A DNA stretch of 9,335 nucleotides, taken from NCBI GenBank assembly GCA_937873665.1, contig CALMYW010000541.1:1-9335 (forward strand), in the 5' to 3' direction. This DNA comes from an uncultured Sphingorhabdus sp. (GTDB lineage Bacteria; Pseudomonadota; Alphaproteobacteria; Sphingomonadales; Sphingomonadaceae). Position 1 is the stretch's first letter; each line of letters begins with the position of its first letter. The notes under the pieces were generated by a model that saw only the letters and a program-made list of their open reading frames with translations, was not told the origin of the DNA and made no database searches. The translations under genes were made by a program, and so were the position numbers. Positions 1-5,766 of this stretch are shown piece by piece.

Positions 1-338
1 TAGCTCAGCTTTCGGCGGGTCCAGTCGACGCGCTTGGACGCCGCGTCCTGGTGCGAGGCCTTCGACTCGGCTGATCCGTCCGTGCAGGCCTCGACAATGT
101 GGGCAACCTCTTCACCGAAACGGGTTCGTACGGACTCACGATGCGAGTCCCCGCAGTCCTCGATGACGTCGTGCAGCAGCGCCGCTATCGCCTGGTTCTC
201 GCTGCCTCCGAACTCGATTACGATGCTTGCCACACCGAGCAGGTGATAGATGTAAGGGATCCCTGAACCCTTTCGGGTCTGGGCCGCATGTGCGACCCGT
301 GCGTAGTCGATCGCGTCTGTGAAGCGGCTTGTCAGCAT
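1..338 (-). CDS. RelA/SpoT-like HD-domain phosphohydrolase, 3' end outside window
   Basis: The minus strand is open from the ATG at 338-336 to the left edge, giving the first 112 residues. The start is preceded by a strong ribosome binding site (GGAGGT, complement of 343-348). The protein matches the N-terminal HD domain of (p)ppGpp hydrolases: an AHAAQTRKGSG.PYI.H stretch, then LLHDVIED. Candidate metal ligands are H32, H56 and D57, followed by E60 and D61; the 24-residue H-to-H spacing equals that in RelA/SpoT enzymes (H53, H77, D78). No synthetase domain can be judged because the C-terminus is missing. Proteins of this kind are stand-alone cytosolic hydrolases of alarmones or other nucleotides. 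The XRE regulator lies 72 bp upstream on the same strand, so the two are probably co-transcribed. Family assignment is firm; the substrate is inference. Confidence 0.85.
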   Translation of the reverse strand, partial: MLTSRFTDAIDYARVAHAAQTRKGSGIPYIYHLLGVASIVIEFGGSENQAIAALLHDVIEDCGDSHRESVRTRFGEEVAHIVEACTDGSAESKASHQDAASKRVDWTRRKLS

Positions 339-410
339 GGCTACCTCCGTTGCAGGCAGCTTCTCACGCTGGGGTCTCATCACGCGAGACTGTGACCTTC
401 GAGGCCTTGG
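339..410. other. Short intergenic spacer between the XRE and HD genes
   Basis: This 72-bp gap holds the HD gene's ribosome binding site and a small inverted repeat, GTCTC at 374-378 against GAGAC at 386-390 with a 7-base loop. No T-tract follows it, so it does not look like a terminator, and read-through from the XRE gene is likely. Confidence 0.3.
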
Positions 411-761
411 CTACTCCGCCTTAGGCAGGGCTTTACTGCGCGGCGTCTTCGCGGCTGCGACCTGCTTTAGCAGATCCCTCTTCTGTCGAAGAGTCAGGTC
501 GTACCATTGGAGGAGCAGTTCGGCCAGCAGATCGTCGTCGGTGTAGAGGAACGCTGGCGGAATACCCAGCACCTCCGCCAATCGCTTGGCAGTTTTCAGT
601 TGCGGCTCGTGCTTGCCGCGTTCGTACTGATTGATTCTTGGAGAGGCCACGGCAGGGTCCAACCCGGCCCGCAAGCCGAGCTCAGCTTGCGTCAGGCCAG
701 CCCTTGCCCGAGCTTGGGCCAGCCGCTCCGCAAAGACGGGATGTTTCGCCGGTTTCACCAC
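411..761 (-). CDS. XRE-family transcriptional regulator
   Basis: A 116-residue helix-turn-helix protein. Residues about 11-66 form a typical XRE/Cro-C1 domain: RLAQARARAGLTQAELG, then a recognition segment ending NQYERGKHEPQ, then AKRLAEVLGIPPAFLY. The remaining 45 residues are a short, basic-ended tail without a sensor domain, so it probably acts as a simple dimeric repressor. The start is GTG at 761 or the adjacent GTG at 758; a GGGG run and a GGAAG lie just upstream, so the exact start is uncertain. It is followed 72 bp later by the HD hydrolase gene. The divergent spacer 762-857 holds phased TAAG half-sites that are the obvious candidate operator, implying autoregulation and control of the gene at 858. 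Family is clear; targets are inferred. Confidence 0.85.
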   Translation of the reverse strand: MVKPAKHPVFAERLAQARARAGLTQAELGLRAGLDPAVASPRINQYERGKHEPQLKTAKRLAEVLGIPPAFLYTDDDLLAELLLQWYDLTLRQKRDLLKQVAAAKTPRSKALPKAE

Positions 762-769
762 TTCCAGCC

Positions 770-829
770 CCTAAGGAAACCTTAAGGATGATGTAAGTTA
801 CCGGCTCTTGGATACTAAGTTATTCTTAG
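770..829. promoter_or_regulatory. Phased TAAG operator array and divergent promoters
   Basis: Three palindromic blocks lie between the divergent genes: CCTAAGG (770-776) with CCTTAAGG (780-787), GTAAGTTAC (793-801), and CTAAG/CTTAG arms with a 5-base spacer (815-829). The TAAG core recurs at 772, 783, 794 and 816, i.e. at 11, 11 and 22 bp, on one face of the helix. Weak promoters overlap them. Rightward is TTACCG (798-803), 17 bp, TATTCT (821-826). Leftward is TTGCTG (complement of 835-840), 17 bp, TAGTAT (complement of 812-817). This fits binding by the XRE protein encoded at 411-761; the binding itself is inferred. Confidence 0.5.
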
Positions 830-857
830 CGCCCCAGCAACCACCCTACCCTTGCCG

Positions 858-1613
858 ATGACGGCCACCGCTCCCGCAACTGTCGATGAACTTGGCCTGC
901 AAGGCTGCTTATACCTGTGGGCACTGCTTACAGGTCAGAGCAAGCGCTTGCTGGTTGCCCCCACCAAACGCTTGACGCTCGTTGTCCTGAACCATCTTCA
1001 GGAGAAAGGGGTCATCGAAGTGCCGTGGCCAACGGAGCGATGGGAACTCCAGCCAGATGCCCCCGCTACGCCGATCGAGAACCTGCAGTGGCGCCTGACC
1101 TGGGACGCTTATGAGCCGGGCCGCCTTGGCGAGGCGCTGGAAGATTATTTCGATACGCTCGAGCGGGACGACTTCGTTACCGCATTTCAACTGCGCTTGT
1201 GGACGGACATCGGCTCGGCAGAAACCGAGCGCTTCTTTGAGCAGCAGTTGGCCAAGCACAGGTTCCCTGGCGGTTGGGCGCTGGACATTGCGTTTGCATA
1301 CCGCGATTGCCCTGTTCTCACCCTGGCCCAGTGGCGCTACTGCGCTTGGGCAGCTGTGAGGCGCGGCGCTTCGCTTGCTTTGCAGCAAGGACCTCAAACG
1401 GATGGGGTTCGTGAGGCCATTTATCAGGAGGTGCGACGCAGAGCATCTGCCGTAGCAAGCGGCGCATGGAGCGGCTGTTCGTTTCCTCCATCATCTCCCC
1501 ATCCAGAAAGCGCCCTCGGAAGAGGATTCGCGTACAGGGTGACCCGCTTGGGTCCCCTGTACTGGACGGGTTGGCCGAGCTCTGAGGTACTGCTCGGCCG
1601 CACGACAGCCTAG
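858..1613 (+). CDS. Hypothetical protein, possibly frameshifted near its 3' end
   Basis: I do not recognise this gene. The ATG at 858 is preferred over the in-frame TTG at 852; neither has a clear ribosome binding site, so a short or near-leaderless message is possible. The first ~195 residues look genuinely coding and soluble, rich in Trp and Leu, with a helical N-terminus (GCLYLWALLTGQ, then RLTLVVLNHLQEKGVIEVPW) that could be a small winged-helix-like region. No signal peptide or membrane segment is seen. From about base 1440 the frame becomes poor (Ser/Pro/Gly rich), while another frame, open 1415-1585, has clearly higher third-position GC and encodes a basic tail (RKRPRKRIRVQGDPLG) ending at TGA 1583-1585. 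It sits divergently from the XRE gene and is probably repressed by it. Confidence 0.6.
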   Translation: MTATAPATVDELGLQGCLYLWALLTGQSKRLLVAPTKRLTLVVLNHLQEKGVIEVPWPTERWELQPDAPATPIENLQWRLTWDAYEPGRLGEALEDYFDTLERDDFVTAFQLRLWTDIGSAETERFFEQQLAKHRFPGGWALDIAFAYRDCPVLTLAQWRYCAWAAVRRGASLALQQGPQTDGVREAIYQEVRRRASAVASGAWSGCSFPPSSPHPESALGRGFAYRVTRLGPLYWTGWPSSEVLLGRTTA

Positions 1614-1679
1614 GTGTGGCGAGAGCCCATAATATGGCCTTGCGAATGAGCTACCTCACTGAAGCAACAAGGGCCGACC

Positions 1680-2315
1680 TCAGCAATCCGGCGGATTTCG
1701 CCAATCTGGGAAGCCACAGCGCGCGGATTCCTTGACCCTTCGAGCGATTCGGTATGGCCGAACGTATTGCTTATCAATAAGGACGATGAGGTAGACCAAG
1801 CCAATTACCATCGCGATGGGAATAGGGATGAGAGTTAGGCTCTTCAGTTCACCGAACCCGGTCTTTAGCAGGATGTAGACCGCAAAAACAAATGTAACAG
1901 CCATCATAAGGAGGCCATATATCAGCAGGCTGCGCGGCGCATCAATGGTGGCTGGGTAGTGGTCGTAGCGCAGGCTTCCCGATCGTTTGAGCAGACAGAT
2001 CTCATCATCGGAGAGGTCAGCCTCACGCTTGAGGGCAAAGATGGATTTCCGTTGTGCGGCGTTGACAGAAAATCCGAACCGCTTCTTGAACACGACCTCA
2101 TCGTTTTCAGCCGCCGTGTCTCGTCCTTCTGGCGAGATCTCGGACTCCCGCACGGCGTCACGGACAAGTTCGATCATGCTCTCAACTGCTTCATTCTTGC
2201 CTGTCCGCGACACATCGGCGCACTCCTTCTGGACCGCGCGCAAGAGCGGAACAACGTTATCGCACTGATTCCCCTTGTCCTCATCGGCCACGTGCCACCG
2301 CCAACGCCACGACAT
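1680..2315 (-). CDS. Hypothetical two-helix membrane protein
   Basis: I do not recognise a family. From the ATG at 2315 the product is 211 residues; a GTG at 2291 (202 residues) is an equally plausible start, with a GGCGGTGG purine-rich stretch upstream. Residues ~1-125 are charged and soluble. They are followed by two hydrophobic segments, about 129-150 (LLIYGLLMMAVTFVFAVYIL) and 160-180 (LTLIPIPIAMVIGLVYLIVL), then a short basic tail, which favours a cytoplasmic tail and a hairpin in the inner membrane. Its 5' end overlaps the 3' end of the upstream XRE gene, so translation is probably coupled. A cytosolic domain plus two-helix anchor next to a repressor recalls superinfection-exclusion or small effector proteins, but that is only an analogy. 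Confidence 0.55.
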   Translation of the reverse strand: MSWRWRWHVADEDKGNQCDNVVPLLRAVQKECADVSRTGKNEAVESMIELVRDAVRESEISPEGRDTAAENDEVVFKKRFGFSVNAAQRKSIFALKREADLSDDEICLLKRSGSLRYDHYPATIDAPRSLLIYGLLMMAVTFVFAVYILLKTGFGELKSLTLIPIPIAMVIGLVYLIVLIDKQYVRPYRIARRVKESARCGFPDWRNPPDC

Positions 2316-2730
2316 CTGTGACGAGTTCTTGACTGATGCGGCCTTGTTCCAGAGCAACCTGGTAGAGGGCGCGGATCACCCGGGTCCGGTGCTCAGGACG
2401 CATCTGCCGGCCAAGCCGGCTAAGTTCGTCGTCCAGTGCGCCGACCACTCCATTGATCAGTGCGAAGTCAATTTCCGGAGATCCCGCGACTTTCGGCTCG
2501 ATCTCGTCGCCTGACATCAGCCAGACCGGGTCGATCCCATACTGGTCATAGATGGCTTTAATCAGACCCGCGGGCGCTTCGCGCTCGCCGCGCTCGTAAT
2601 GAACGTACGACCTCTTCGAAACGCCGACGGCTTCAGCGAAGGCCTCTTGGCTCATCTTGAGCCCTGTTCTGACCGTAGCCAAGCGCCTTCCAATGAGAGC
2701 CTTGTCGATTGGACTAGTGGAAGATCCCAT
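2281..2730 (-). CDS. XRE-family repressor (phage C-type)
   Basis: A 149-residue regulator with an XRE helix-turn-helix at about residues 12-70: IGRRLATVRTGLKMSQEAFA, then AEAVGVSKRSYVHYERGERE, then IKAIYDQYGIDPVWLMSG. The C-terminal half is helical and has no LexA-like peptidase motif, so cleavage-based induction is not suggested. The ATG at 2728-2730 lacks a good ribosome binding site, so the message may be nearly leaderless. It is divergent from a Ner-like gene with a 59-bp spacer carrying an inverted repeat (2762-2777), the layout of a phage repressor/anti-repressor switch. The membrane-protein gene overlaps its 3' end. The family is secure; a role in holding the neighbouring transposition genes silent is inference. 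Confidence 0.85.
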   Translation of the reverse strand: MGSSTSPIDKALIGRRLATVRTGLKMSQEAFAEAVGVSKRSYVHYERGEREAPAGLIKAIYDQYGIDPVWLMSGDEIEPKVAGSPEIDFALINGVVGALDDELSRLGRQMRPEHRTRVIRALYQVALEQGRISQELVTDVVALAVARGR

Positions 2731-2745
2731 TCAAGTGATACCCAT

Positions 2746-2782
2746 TTGTGCACTACCGTGAAGCGCAATTATGCGCTATAAG
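2746..2782. promoter_or_regulatory. Repressor/Ner intergenic promoter and operator
   Basis: A 6-bp-arm inverted repeat AGCGCA-ATTA-TGCGCT occupies 2762-2777 and a GTGCAC palindrome lies at 2748-2753. Rightward promoter candidates are TTGTGC (2746-2751), 17 bp, TTATGC (2769-2774), or a TATAAG -10 at 2777-2782. The latter would place the start of transcription at or next to the ATG at 2790, i.e. a leaderless Ner message. Both repeats overlap these promoter elements, as expected of an operator. A leftward TTCACG, 16 bp, TATCAC pair could serve the repressor gene. Confidence 0.4.
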
Positions 2783-2789
2783 CTAGCAC

Positions 2790-3023
2790 ATGGGATCCTC
2801 GATGGCACAACACGAAGCGCTGAAGGGTCGGCTGCGCGTTGCAGGGTCTTCCTTCGCAATCATTGCGCGAAACCTGAACATCCAGCCCACGACGGTTTCA
2901 GCCACGTCGTTGGGCAAACGCCGCTCCAGGCGAATCGAGGCCGCCATCGCCGACGCGCTGGGCACGACACCTGAAGCGATCTGGCCAGATCGCTACCCGG
3001 CGCACAAAGGAGGTGCTACGTGA
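2790..3023 (+). CDS. Ner/Nlp-like small DNA-binding regulator
   Basis: A 77-residue protein resembling phage Mu Ner and the Nlp/SfsB regulators. It has LKGRLRVAGSSFAIIARNLN, a helix-turn-helix ending in PTTVSATSLG, and then a close match to the family's C-terminal signature in AIADALGTTPEAIWPDRY. Ner in Mu is the early negative regulator that opposes the c repressor and tempers transposase transcription. The start is ATG 2790 (possibly leaderless) or ATG 2802, which has a weak GGGA upstream and gives 73 residues. The gene diverges from the XRE repressor and reads toward tnsA, which starts 183 bp after its stop, so a role in timing transposition genes is attractive but unproven. It could instead be the remnant of an unrelated Mu-like prophage. 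Confidence 0.75.
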   Translation: MGSSMAQHEALKGRLRVAGSSFAIIARNLNIQPTTVSATSLGKRRSRRIEAAIADALGTTPEAIWPDRYPAHKGGAT

Positions 3024-3028
3024 GCTAG
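3009..3028 (+). promoter_or_regulatory. Strong ribosome binding site before a two-codon ORF
   Basis: An AAGGAGG-type site at about 3007-3013 lies six bases from a GTG at 3020-3022 that overlaps the ner stop as GTGA. The frame it opens is GTG-AGC-TAG. The same frame continues past the TAG from ATG 3029 to TGA 3092-3094 (21 residues, through the terminator hairpin). It may be a relic of a coupled downstream gene or a regulatory mini-ORF. Confidence 0.3.
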
Positions 3029-3056
3029 ATGTGCCTGCCGCCAAAGCGCGGAATGC

Positions 3057-3092
3057 AAAAAGGCCCTCAGCGTTGGCGCGCTAGAGGGCCTT
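3057..3092 (-). terminator. Rho-independent terminator, leftward
   Basis: AAGGCCCTC (3060-3068) pairs with GAGGGCCTT (3084-3092) in a 9-bp GC-rich stem. The loop can fold further through AGCG/CGCT with one bulged base. Read on the minus strand the stem runs into five T residues (complement of 3057-3061), the classical arrangement. Read on the plus strand there is no T-tract after the stem, so rightward termination should be weak and ner-to-tnsA read-through stays possible. Confidence 0.6.
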
Positions 3093-3115
3093 GAGGTGCA
3101 ACGGACTTGTTCGTC
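3057..3115 (-). ncRNA. Predicted ~60-nt small RNA, divergent from tnsA
   Basis: This is a prediction from signals only. On the minus strand a promoter at 3122-3150 would start transcription near 3115, and an intrinsic terminator ends it at about 3057. The RNA would open with a small hairpin (GGAC/GTCC arms, complement of 3113-3116 and 3103-3106, six-base loop), followed by a short linker and the terminator stem-loop. No protein-coding frame fits. It lies between the Ner-like gene and tnsA, antisense to any ner-tnsA read-through transcript, so it could regulate the tns message or bind a protein. An alternative is that promoter and terminator are unrelated. Confidence 0.35.
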
Positions 3116-3121
3116 CACCGC

Positions 3122-3150
3122 ACTATGCATGGCCGCATCCCTCTCGTCAA
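3122..3150 (-). promoter_or_regulatory. Sigma70-like leftward promoter
   Basis: The minus strand reads TTGACG (complement of 3145-3150), a 17-bp spacer, then CATAGT (complement of 3122-3127). The -35 box matches the consensus at five of six positions, the -10 at four of six, and the spacing is optimal. It is the best-looking promoter in the window, yet no gene follows it leftwards; the intrinsic terminator lies about 60 bp downstream. Confidence 0.45.
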
Positions 3151-3154
3151 GCTC

Positions 3155-3164
3155 TCACCGGTGA
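3155..3164. promoter_or_regulatory. Perfect 10-bp palindrome upstream of tnsA
   Basis: TCACCGGTGA is a perfect palindrome 42 bp before the tnsA start, next to two copies of TTTTGCC (3166-3172 and 3188-3194). It could be an operator or part of a transposase-binding end sequence. No convincing rightward promoter is visible in 3093-3206. Confidence 0.25.
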
Positions 3165-3206
3165 TTTTTGCCTTGGTGACGGGCAGCTTTTGCCGGAATC
3201 AATGCC

Positions 3207-3902
3207 ATGCACGACACGAAAGAGGCGGCGCCGCCCCTGCCCCATAGCGCTCGCGTTTTGACGCAGGCAGAGGAAAAACGCCTCGACATCTATCTCTACC
3301 ACTCTCCCAAGGCCAACGGTCGACTGGTCACGGTCGTCGAGCCTTGCCGCCTTGCAATAGCGCTAGCGCTTGAGTTCGATCCGGATGTCACCGCGTTCGT
3401 GGAGCGCCCGCGTTCTATTGCCGCTGATGATCAAAATGTAGAGCTCTGCTTCTGGATTCGTAGGTCAGATAACAGTGAGCAATATGTCTTGTTTAGACGG
3501 CAAAACAAGCCAACCGTTCACGCTGTAAGGAAGGAAGAAAGGCTGTGTGCGAGCGTGCTCGCAGCCTGCAAGAAGGCCGGAATAAATCTCTCAATTAAAA
3601 AGGCCGCTTCTATCGCAACAGAGCGAATAGCAAACGCAACGCGTTTGGAAATGCTGCCTTACGTGCAGTCGGCTACAACACTGCACTCAATCGACGTCCT
3701 CGTGCCTGCAATCATGCAGCACATGAAAATCTACCGCACGAGCTCCTTTCATGGACTGGAAAGATCTCTGCCGCCTTTCGATTGGCGCGACGTACGTAGC
3801 GCGACATGTGCGCTTATCCATCAAGGCCGCCTACGCATTGATCCCACACAACGCTTGACCACCACAACCGCAGTCCATTTTGTGGAGAAGGACAATGCGT
3901 GA
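3207..3902 (+). CDS. tnsA: TnsA-like protein with apparently degenerate nuclease site
   Basis: A 231-residue protein in the tnsA position of a Tn7-like operon, shorter than Tn7 TnsA (about 273). The fold is recognisable. The N-terminal half has the TnsA-like segment CRLAIALALEFDPDV..FVERPRSI (47-70). The C-terminal half (about 105-231) is a helical, winged-helix-like domain ending CALIHQGRLRIDPTQRLTTTTAV, typical of TnsA. Active TnsA needs Glu, Asp and a Gln/Glu-x-Lys motif to cut the 5' strands. By eye the expected Glu position is R48, the expected PDF is LCF (80-82), and the expected EVK is LFRR (95-98), so cleavage looks unlikely. Its stop overlaps the tnsB ATG by 8 bp. Identification rests on context plus these motifs; a divergent accessory protein is the alternative. 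Confidence 0.7.
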   Translation: MHDTKEAAPPLPHSARVLTQAEEKRLDIYLYHSPKANGRLVTVVEPCRLAIALALEFDPDVTAFVERPRSIAADDQNVELCFWIRRSDNSEQYVLFRRQNKPTVHAVRKEERLCASVLAACKKAGINLSIKKAASIATERIANATRLEMLPYVQSATTLHSIDVLVPAIMQHMKIYRTSSFHGLERSLPPFDWRDVRSATCALIHQGRLRIDPTQRLTTTTAVHFVEKDNA

Positions 3903-5766
3903 CCTTTCACCACAGGTTCTGTCTGAATGGGACGAGTTCACCACGGACCACCTTAAAGAAAAGGAACAAGCCGCGTTCCACGCGCGGAAGAACGCCATCA
4001 TCGCAGTCGCCAGAGGCATGTCCATGGCATCAGCGGCAAAGAAGTATGGCGTTAATGCCAAGACGCTGTCAGAAACGATCAACAAGGCTGTCCGCGTGGC
4101 TTCGGACGGAAGAATGCATGGATGGCGAGCCGCCCTCCCCTACAAGGTAAGGACAGCTGGTAAAAAGACTCCGGTCGAGTTTCCGAAGAATGCCGGACCA
4201 GGCGCATTTAGGACGTTTCTAACACTGGCGCCCAGCGTCTGCGAGCTCCTGGACTCGTACACAGGCCGCCTTCCAGAACGCAACTTCCCAAGCAAGCAGT
4301 TCGAGTCGTTCTTTTCAAAGTATCGGTCAAAGGTCAAAGAGCTTGTTCCCAAGGACCGATACCCCGCCAATGACCCCAAATGCGCCCGGCGCAGCGTGAT
4401 TGACTACATCCGCCAACAACGGCAAGGAAAGCCTTTTGTCGACGAAGCCTTCGAGATCGAAGATAACGTCGCGGCTGCTCAGTTTCCAGATGTATTTGCG
4501 TTGCAGTTGTGTGACTGGACTCAATACGATGGTCACCCACTCGACTGCGACATCTACGTGGAGGGTGAAGACGGCGATGGTCAGTCGGCCCTGCAACGCA
4601 TCACCTGTACGTGGCTGCTGGTGGGCTATCTCGCGCTCCTGCGCATGTGCTGCAGCTGGAAGCTGTGCTTCGGAAAGAACTACAACGGCACGGATTTCAA
4701 CGAAGCGTGCGCCAACGGTTTGCGCTCATGGACGCCGCGTTCGCTCGTGTCGCCCTCAATGGTCTACATCGCCGGAAGTGGGATTGGAACGTCGGAAGCC
4801 ATCGGCTTCGTAGCCTGCGGGGCCATCACGAGCATGGACAACGCCATGGCGCACCGACTCAACGTCAACCGCCAAAAGCTCGCGAGCCAACTTCGAGGCG
4901 TTATTCACTTTGGAAAAAGTGGCGTACCGGAAACCCGCGGACATCTCGAGGCATGGAACAAGCGGTTGGAGGAGACGACCATCAGAAAGCTTCCCGGCGG
5001 CTACCGACCCGCCGGCGACGTTTCGGAGAAAGAAAGCACCAACAACTACAACTCGGCCAACTATCCATCGTCACCTGATGCACTTGAGGACCTGATGGAC
5101 GTCACGATCAGCGCTTCAAATGTCGGTGAACGGGAATGTTTTCAATTGCGCTCCCCGACACAGGTCCTGCAAACATTCCATGCGTCAGGCGGGTGGATCT
5201 TCTCTACAACCAGTCTTGATGATCAAGCGCGCGAACTATCTCAACTACAGTTCTCTGGGGTGTTCAGAGGATCGAAGAAGAACAAGAAACAACCATACGT
5301 TCGATTCCAGTACGCGAGGTATCGATCGACGGCAGTAAAGAATCGTTGGGACTTGATTGGACAACGATTCATTGCTCGCGTCGATATTCATGATGCGCGA
5401 TTCATCAGGCTCTACGACGAAAGCGGCGAGCTTTTCGTCGTCTTGCGAGCCATTCGCCCGTGGAGCCGTACGCCACATAGCTTGGCGCTGCGTCGATTGA
5501 TACACCGCAACTCAAAGAAAGGCCATTTCGAAGTAAAGGGCACCAGCGACGCAGTGGAAGTCTATCGCAACTTCCTGCGCAGCCTCTTCGCATGCAGCCC
5601 AGATGCCGCCACGATGATGGCGCAACATAGAGATGCCTTCGACGCAATTCCAGATTCAAAGGAAACGAAGCCACCTACCGAGCCATCCCAGGCCAGGAAG
5701 GCGCGAAACGTATTCGTGCCTCTCAGCGGCCCCGTCACGTTGGGCAAGAAAGGGAGCCTGAAGTGA
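3895..5766 (+). CDS. tnsB: Tn7-like DDE transposase TnsB
   Basis: The ATG at 3895 (623 residues) is preferred over a TTG at 3880 because GGAGAAGG lies just upstream. The ATG overlaps the tnsA stop (ATGCGTGA). Domains, numbered from this ATG: N-terminal helix-turn-helix (~30-65, ARKNAIIAVARGMSMASAAK), an integrase-core RNase H fold (~205-365), and a Mu-type C-terminal beta-barrel (~450-540, PYVRFQYARYRS to WSRTPHSLALRR). Catalytic candidates are D212 in QYDGHPLD, D315 in SMDNAMAH and E352 in RGHLEAWN, a DD(36)E second interval like other TnsB/MuA enzymes. The first acidic motif resembles MuA's DGY more than the usual DHT. It binds transposon ends and performs 3' strand cleavage and transfer. 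The tail after 565 probably contacts TnsC. Confidence 0.93.
   Translation: MRDLSPQVLSEWDEFTTDHLKEKEQAAFHARKNAIIAVARGMSMASAAKKYGVNAKTLSETINKAVRVASDGRMHGWRAALPYKVRTAGKKTPVEFPKNAGPGAFRTFLTLAPSVCELLDSYTGRLPERNFPSKQFESFFSKYRSKVKELVPKDRYPANDPKCARRSVIDYIRQQRQGKPFVDEAFEIEDNVAAAQFPDVFALQLCDWTQYDGHPLDCDIYVEGEDGDGQSALQRITCTWLLVGYLALLRMCCSWKLCFGKNYNGTDFNEACANGLRSWTPRSLVSPSMVYIAGSGIGTSEAIGFVACGAITSMDNAMAHRLNVNRQKLASQLRGVIHFGKSGVPETRGHLEAWNKRLEETTIRKLPGGYRPAGDVSEKESTNNYNSANYPSSPDALEDLMDVTISASNVGERECFQLRSPTQVLQTFHASGGWIFSTTSLDDQARELSQLQFSGVFRGSKKNKKQPYVRFQYARYRSTAVKNRWDLIGQRFIARVDIHDARFIRLYDESGELFVVLRAIRPWSRTPHSLALRRLIHRNSKKGHFEVKGTSDAVEVYRNFLRSLFACSPDAATMMAQHRDAFDAIPDSKETKPPTEPSQARKARNVFVPLSGPVTLGKKGSLK

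Noticed and set aside
909..1397. Minus-strand open frame of 162 codons
   Set aside because: It mirrors the gene at 858-1613 and has no recognisable motif, whereas the plus-strand frame has sensible composition over the same span.
3094..3206. Transposon end adjacent to tnsA
   Set aside because: TGT trinucleotides and small repeats occur, but no repeated TnsB-like motif matching 9117-9161 was found, so an end here cannot be supported.
3126..3211. Inverted TGCATGGC (3126-3133) and GCCATGCA (3204-3211) flanking the tnsA leader
   Set aside because: The 8-bp arms are 70 bp apart, one includes the tnsA start codon, and nothing else supports pairing. Chance is sufficient.
4400..5078. Plus-strand overlapping frames inside tnsB
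   Set aside because: These are out-of-frame Arg/Ser/Thr-rich translations of the well-supported transposase.
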